Of a stretch of 8,088 nucleotides of DNA, positions 5,055 to 8,088 are shown one piece after another. Every line of letters starts with the position of its first letter. Position 1 is the stretch's first letter. Made by a program: the position numbers and the translations under genes. Below the pieces are notes generated by a model, which saw only the letters and a program-made list of their open reading frames with translations, did no database searches and was not told the DNA's origin. The stretch comes from Anaerolineales bacterium UBA6663 (GTDB taxonomy: Bacteria; Chloroflexota; Anaerolineae; Anaerolineales; UBA6663). The stretch is taken from the NCBI GenBank assembly GCA_002455335.1, contig DKKP01000106.1, positions 18,192-26,279 on the forward strand, read 5' to 3'.

Positions 5055-6254
5055 TCATCCGCGGTCGCGGGGATCGATCTTCTCGCGTTCAAGGAGATCC
5101 TGAAGGATCGCGTGAAGTTCGCTCAAGTAGTTGTTCCAGGCCGCGCCCGGCGGATCGAAGTACGGCTTCACAAGCCAGCGAACGAGGCGGTCTCGCAGCC
5201 GTTGGCCTTCGATGGGCAACACGGTCGGCGGCAACGGCAGCGCCCGGAGCCGTAAGGCCAATTCGGAGTGCGTCGCAGGGCCCGTGCCTCCGGCAGCGAG
5301 ACGCAGGGCCTGCCGGAAGAGCGCCTCAAGATCCCGCGCGATGACGCCCTGCTCCTCGTCCGAAACCGGGCCACCCAACGTCGGGTCATCACAGCGCGCG
5401 ATGCAGATCTGCCCCCACAGTGTCCGGGCCTCGGCGTAGACCTCGACGAATCCGGCGCTAACGCCATCAACGCCCAGCGCGGTCAGTAACCGGCTGTCGT
5501 GGGCCGCGATCTGACGCAGCGTGATTGGGTCGAAGTGGCGCAACGCAAACAACCACCGCTGACGTTGCACGAACGTCGCGTCAGAGTGCTTGTCGCCGCC
5601 GATTGATCTGTGATCATGTTCGACGACGGCGGACGGCTGGTAGACGACCCGCGCCCCGTGGCGCCTGACCCGGTAGCAGTAGTCGATCTCCTCAAAGAAG
5701 GCCGGATAGAAATCGGCGCAGAGCCCGCCGAGCCGTTGCCAGATTGCGCGCCGCGTCGCCAGGGCAAACCCAGATACATAGTCGACGTCGACAATCCGGT
5801 CGTAGCTGCCATCGTCGACCTGGCCCTCACCGACATGGGTGGCAAAAGCACTGCCGCGATCGATGCGTCCGCCAGCATGCTGCACTCGACCATCCGGGTA
5901 CAGCCCTTTGCAGCCGACGACCCCGATGCCTTCATCAGCAAACGACCCTACCAGGGCAGTGCGCCACCCTCGTCGGACACGGGTGTCGGGATTGAGCAGG
6001 ATCAGCAGATCGCCTGTGGCCGCTTCTGCAGCCAGATTGCACCCACCGGCAAAGCCCCGATTAACCTGGCTGGCGATAACTCGTACGCGCGACGAATAAC
6101 CTTGCGCCAGGGTCAGGCTCCGATCCCGCGAGGCGTTGTCCACGACGATCACCGCGTCGTCGTCATGGAGCTCGGGCAACAGCGCTTCAAGACAGGCGGC
6201 GATGTGCGCTTCACTGTTGAAGGTCACGATCAGGACGGATATCCGAAGTGTCAT
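5055..6254 (-). CDS. GT2-family glycosyltransferase, rhamnosyltransferase-like, with long C-terminal tail (399 aa)
   Basis: An inverting GT-A enzyme that transfers a sugar from a nucleotide donor. The core covers about 1-245: ISVLIVTFN at 5-13, VIVVDNASRD with D39, a GFAGGCNLA helix at 67-75, LLNPDTRV with the DxD-type D90, YVSGFALATRR at 159-169, and FFEEIDYCYRVRRHG with E188, E189 and D191 as the likely catalytic acid-base region, then EHDH at 212-215. The core resembles the WbbL/RfbN-type rhamnosyltransferase group. Residues 246-399 form a helical tail not needed by minimal GT2 enzymes; near its end RWLVKPYF, a WNNYLSEL stretch and AILQDLLEREK recall the helical core of proteins A and C. 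ATG 6254 (MTLRIS) is chosen because the family starts there and a -10 box overlaps the in-frame ATG at 6266. It faces the membrane-protein gene head to head. Confidence 0.92.
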   Translation of the reverse strand: MTLRISVLIVTFNSEAHIAACLEALLPELHDDDAVIVVDNASRDRSLTLAQGYSSRVRVIASQVNRGFAGGCNLAAEAATGDLLILLNPDTRVRRGWRTALVGSFADEGIGVVGCKGLYPDGRVQHAGGRIDRGSAFATHVGEGQVDDGSYDRIVDVDYVSGFALATRRAIWQRLGGLCADFYPAFFEEIDYCYRVRRHGARVVYQPSAVVEHDHRSIGGDKHSDATFVQRQRWLFALRHFDPITLRQIAAHDSRLLTALGVDGVSAGFVEVYAEARTLWGQICIARCDDPTLGGPVSDEEQGVIARDLEALFRQALRLAAGGTGPATHSELALRLRALPLPPTVLPIEGQRLRDRLVRWLVKPYFDPPGAAWNNYLSELHAILQDLLEREKIDPRDRG

Positions 6255-6261
6255 CCCCGCA

Positions 6262-6267
6262 ATCATA
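6262..6267 (-). promoter_or_regulatory. Putative -10 box for the GT2 gene
   Basis: The minus strand reads TATGAT, close to the sigma-70 -10 consensus, with seven bases to ATG 6254. The start of transcription would fall on or next to that ATG, giving a leaderless message. No good -35 hexamer is seen. The box overlaps the alternative ATG at 6266, which argues against that codon being used. Confidence 0.4.
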
Positions 6268-6293
6268 CTATCGGCCTCGCGAGTCCGATACGC

Positions 6294-6299
6294 TACAAT
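6294..6299 (+). promoter_or_regulatory. Putative -10 box for the membrane-protein gene
   Basis: TACAAT, close to the -10 consensus, without a clear -35 partner. The expected start near 6306 gives a leader of about 50 bases to ATG 6357, or only a few bases to the in-frame GTG at 6312. Confidence 0.4.
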
Positions 6300-6311
6300 T
6301 CGACCGAAGTC

Positions 6312-6331
6312 GTGAGGCGCCTGCCCCTCAC
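6312..6331 (+). other. Small stem-loop in the leader of the membrane-protein gene
   Basis: GTGAGG at 6312-6317 pairs with CCTCAC at 6326-6331 around an eight-base loop. No T tract follows, so it is not an intrinsic terminator. It could affect translation, or be chance. Confidence 0.3.
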
Positions 6332-6356
6332 AAAGCTACCCAGAGCACAATACCTG

Positions 6357-8088
6357 ATGAACTGGACCTTTCAACTGGATCCGTGGAGCGCGGCCAGGCT
6401 GACCGTGACCCTGGTCGTTGTCTTGACGATCCCGGGCTGGCTGATCCTGTCGTTGACCCGCGTGTGGCGTGACTGGCCGGCGCTGACGCGCTGGTTAGTG
6501 GCCGTTGCGATCAGCATTGCGTTTTTCCCGACCCTGTACTACCTCGCCCGGCTTGCCCTGCCCGATTTAGTGCTTGGGCGAACACTGCTGATCGGCGGGT
6601 TGTCCGTCGGAGCCGGGGTCGCTGCCTGGCGTTTGCGCCGCGATTGGCGTGATCAATTCTCGTTTTCGGGCCTGGAGTGGGTCGCACTCGCAATCCTGGC
6701 CGTCACCGTGGCGACGCGCTTCTGGCTGATCCGCGACTGGCCCTTTCCCGCATCGCCCGATACGCTTCACCATGCACTGATCACACAGATCACGGCACAA
6801 ACCGGGCGTCTGCCCTATTCGCTTGAGCCGTTCTTCCCAATCCCACTCGACCTCTATCACCTGGGGCTGCACGCCCTTGCGGCAACCGTCCAGAACCTGG
6901 CCGAGGTGCCGGCACACGCCGCATTGCTGTGGCTCGCCCAGACGCTCAACGGGCTCGGCGCGATCGGCGTGTACGTCTGGCTGGAGCGCCGCGTCGGGCG
7001 GCTTGCGGCCGTGGTGGGTCTGATCACAGCCGGGTTGCTCTCGTTCCAGCCGGCTTTGCTGACCAGCTGGGGACGTTTCACGCCGCTCGGCAGTCACGCC
7101 ATCCTTTTTGTGGCGATCTGGATGGTTGAGGTCGGACTTGAAGCGTGGCTGGGCGATCCCAAGCAAAGGCGCGAGTCGATCTGGCCCCTCAGCGTGAGCG
7201 GATTGCTGCTGGCCGGGGTCTTCCTGAACCACTTCCGAGTCGCCGTCTACCTGATCCCGCTGCTCGTGATCGTCCTCCTGCGGGCCGCCCTGACAGCCCG
7301 CAACACACGCCAACTCACGCGTCTTGCGTCCGGTGTGGCCATCATCGGCTTGGTCGCCCTGGCCCTGACCGGGCCCGTGGTGCTGGCCTCACTCCAGGCG
7401 TACTACGCCTACATGACCGGCGTGCGCGCCGCTGAGCGCCAGGCGGTGGCCGAGATCATCCAGTCGACCTACTACCCTTTCACACTGGCCTGGGTGAATG
7501 AGGCCGGGATGCGTTACTGGCTCCTCGGGCTTGGGGCTGTGGCGGCCGTGTTCGGTTGGTTTAAGAAACAAAGACTGACGCAGGACGTGACGTTCTGGGT
7601 GCTGGCACTGTACGCGATGGGGATGGCCTATGTCTTGAACATCCCGCTCCTGCAGTTCACCAACATGACAGCGATCCTGATCGCGCTCTATCTGCCTGTC
7701 GCAGTGCTGCTCGGCGTCGCAGCCGAAGCACTCGTCGCCAGTCCGCCGGAAGCCTGGCGCACGCGGACCCGCTGGGTTGTCTTGGGCCTTTTCCTGCTTC
7801 TTGGCGCTAACAGCGCCCGCGCTCGCGCGACCGAGTACCTCATCCGTTACCAATACGTCCGGGCCGAGGATATCCCGGCCATGAACTGGATCGCGGCCAA
7901 CACCCCGGCCAACGCCGTCTTCGCGGTCAACACGCTCTATGCGCATGCCGAGAGCCTGTTTGGCACGGATGCCGGCTACTGGATCCCGTACTTCACCGGC
8001 CGCCAGACTTCGGCCGGCGCCATGATCTTCGCGCTCGGGCCCGTGACGTTTCGCGGAGAGGTCGATCAGATGAGCCGCGTTGTCAGGT
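6357..8088 (+). CDS. Polytopic membrane protein, putative GT-C-type glycosyltransferase (partial, first 577 aa)
   Basis: The frame is open from ATG 6357 to the window end, so the C-terminus is missing. Many hydrophobic spans are visible, among them about 13-33, 46-66, 74-92, 107-125, 190-208, 215-235, 246-262, 279-309, 325-346, 386-401, 412-429, 436-457 and 472-484. Between spans, RDWPFPASPDTLHH (126-139) with D127 and D135 is placed like the acidic first extracytoplasmic loop of GT-C enzymes, followed by a loop ending in LDLYHLGLHAL. FQPALLTSWGRFTPLGS (230-246) is a motif I recall from large Chloroflexota membrane proteins of unknown function. From about 490 a probably extracytoplasmic soluble region begins (DIPAMNWIAANTPANAVFAV, then a GTDAGYWIPYFTGRQ segment). 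A GT-C enzyme using a polyprenyl-phosphate sugar is plausible, but a transporter-like or unknown role is not excluded. GTG 6312 is an alternative start adding 15 residues. Confidence 0.82.
   Translation, partial: MNWTFQLDPWSAARLTVTLVVVLTIPGWLILSLTRVWRDWPALTRWLVAVAISIAFFPTLYYLARLALPDLVLGRTLLIGGLSVGAGVAAWRLRRDWRDQFSFSGLEWVALAILAVTVATRFWLIRDWPFPASPDTLHHALITQITAQTGRLPYSLEPFFPIPLDLYHLGLHALAATVQNLAEVPAHAALLWLAQTLNGLGAIGVYVWLERRVGRLAAVVGLITAGLLSFQPALLTSWGRFTPLGSHAILFVAIWMVEVGLEAWLGDPKQRRESIWPLSVSGLLLAGVFLNHFRVAVYLIPLLVIVLLRAALTARNTRQLTRLASGVAIIGLVALALTGPVVLASLQAYYAYMTGVRAAERQAVAEIIQSTYYPFTLAWVNEAGMRYWLLGLGAVAAVFGWFKKQRLTQDVTFWVLALYAMGMAYVLNIPLLQFTNMTAILIALYLPVAVLLGVAAEALVASPPEAWRTRTRWVVLGLFLLLGANSARARATEYLIRYQYVRAEDIPAMNWIAANTPANAVFAVNTLYAHAESLFGTDAGYWIPYFTGRQTSAGAMIFALGPVTFRGEVDQMSRVVR

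Noticed and set aside
6567..7313. Minus-strand 248-residue open frame inside the membrane-protein gene
   Set aside because: The Gln/Asp/His/Pro-rich composition is what the complement of Leu/Val/Ala-rich membrane codons gives; the plus frame is continuous with many membrane spans.
7389..7946. Minus-strand 185-residue open frame near the window end
   Set aside because: Same antisense shadow of the membrane-protein gene, without motif or start signals.

Overview
The window is a high-GC, gene-dense stretch of bacterial chromosome devoted to surface glycan synthesis. It holds eight protein-coding genes: four GT4 (GT-B fold) glycosyltransferases, one of them cut by the window start; one GT2 (GT-A fold) glycosyltransferase with a long C-terminal tail; two small helical/coiled-coil proteins; and the start of a large polytopic membrane protein that looks like a GT-C-type glycosyltransferase and runs off the window end. 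I see no RNA gene, mobile element, CRISPR array or long repeat. GC content and gene style (a membrane protein with a 'SWGRFT'-type motif, GT4 proteins with a 'YYHNVTPARFF'-type motif, stand-alone helical proteins between glycosyltransferases) recall Chloroflexota such as Anaerolineae or Chloroflexia. That assignment rests on memory of similar clusters and is only moderately certain.

Layout, left to right. (1) Leftward unit: a GT4 gene (GTG start at 1660, ends 380) followed four bases later by a second GT4 gene (start 375) that leaves the window. Their N-terminal halves are clearly paralogous, so this is a tandem duplication. (2) A 152-bp divergent intergenic region (1661-1812) with an extended -10-like element facing each way and two short palindromes. 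(3) Rightward unit, four tightly packed genes: helical protein A (1813-2277), GT4 B (2274-3443), helical protein C (3433-3888), GT4 D (3896-4996). Stop/start overlaps of 4 and 11 nt and a 7-nt gap imply one transcript and translational coupling. (4) A 58-bp convergent gap without a recognisable terminator. (5) A leftward GT2 gene (5055-6254). (6) A 102-bp divergent region. (7) The rightward membrane protein gene (6357 to beyond 8088).

How the genes may work together: soluble GT4 and GT2 enzymes probably add sugars in turn to a lipid-linked glycan at the cytoplasmic face, while the membrane protein may be a GT-C enzyme acting on the outer face with a polyprenyl-phosphate sugar. The least-explained element is the pair of small proteins A and C. 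They share a conserved about 39-residue helical core (16 identical positions in my hand alignment) and a C-terminal coiled coil, and each lies directly upstream of a GT4 gene. A weaker version of the same pattern lies at the C-terminus of the GT2 enzyme. I read this as a shared helical accessory module for glycosyltransferases, perhaps an oligomerisation or membrane-docking adaptor. That role is inference.
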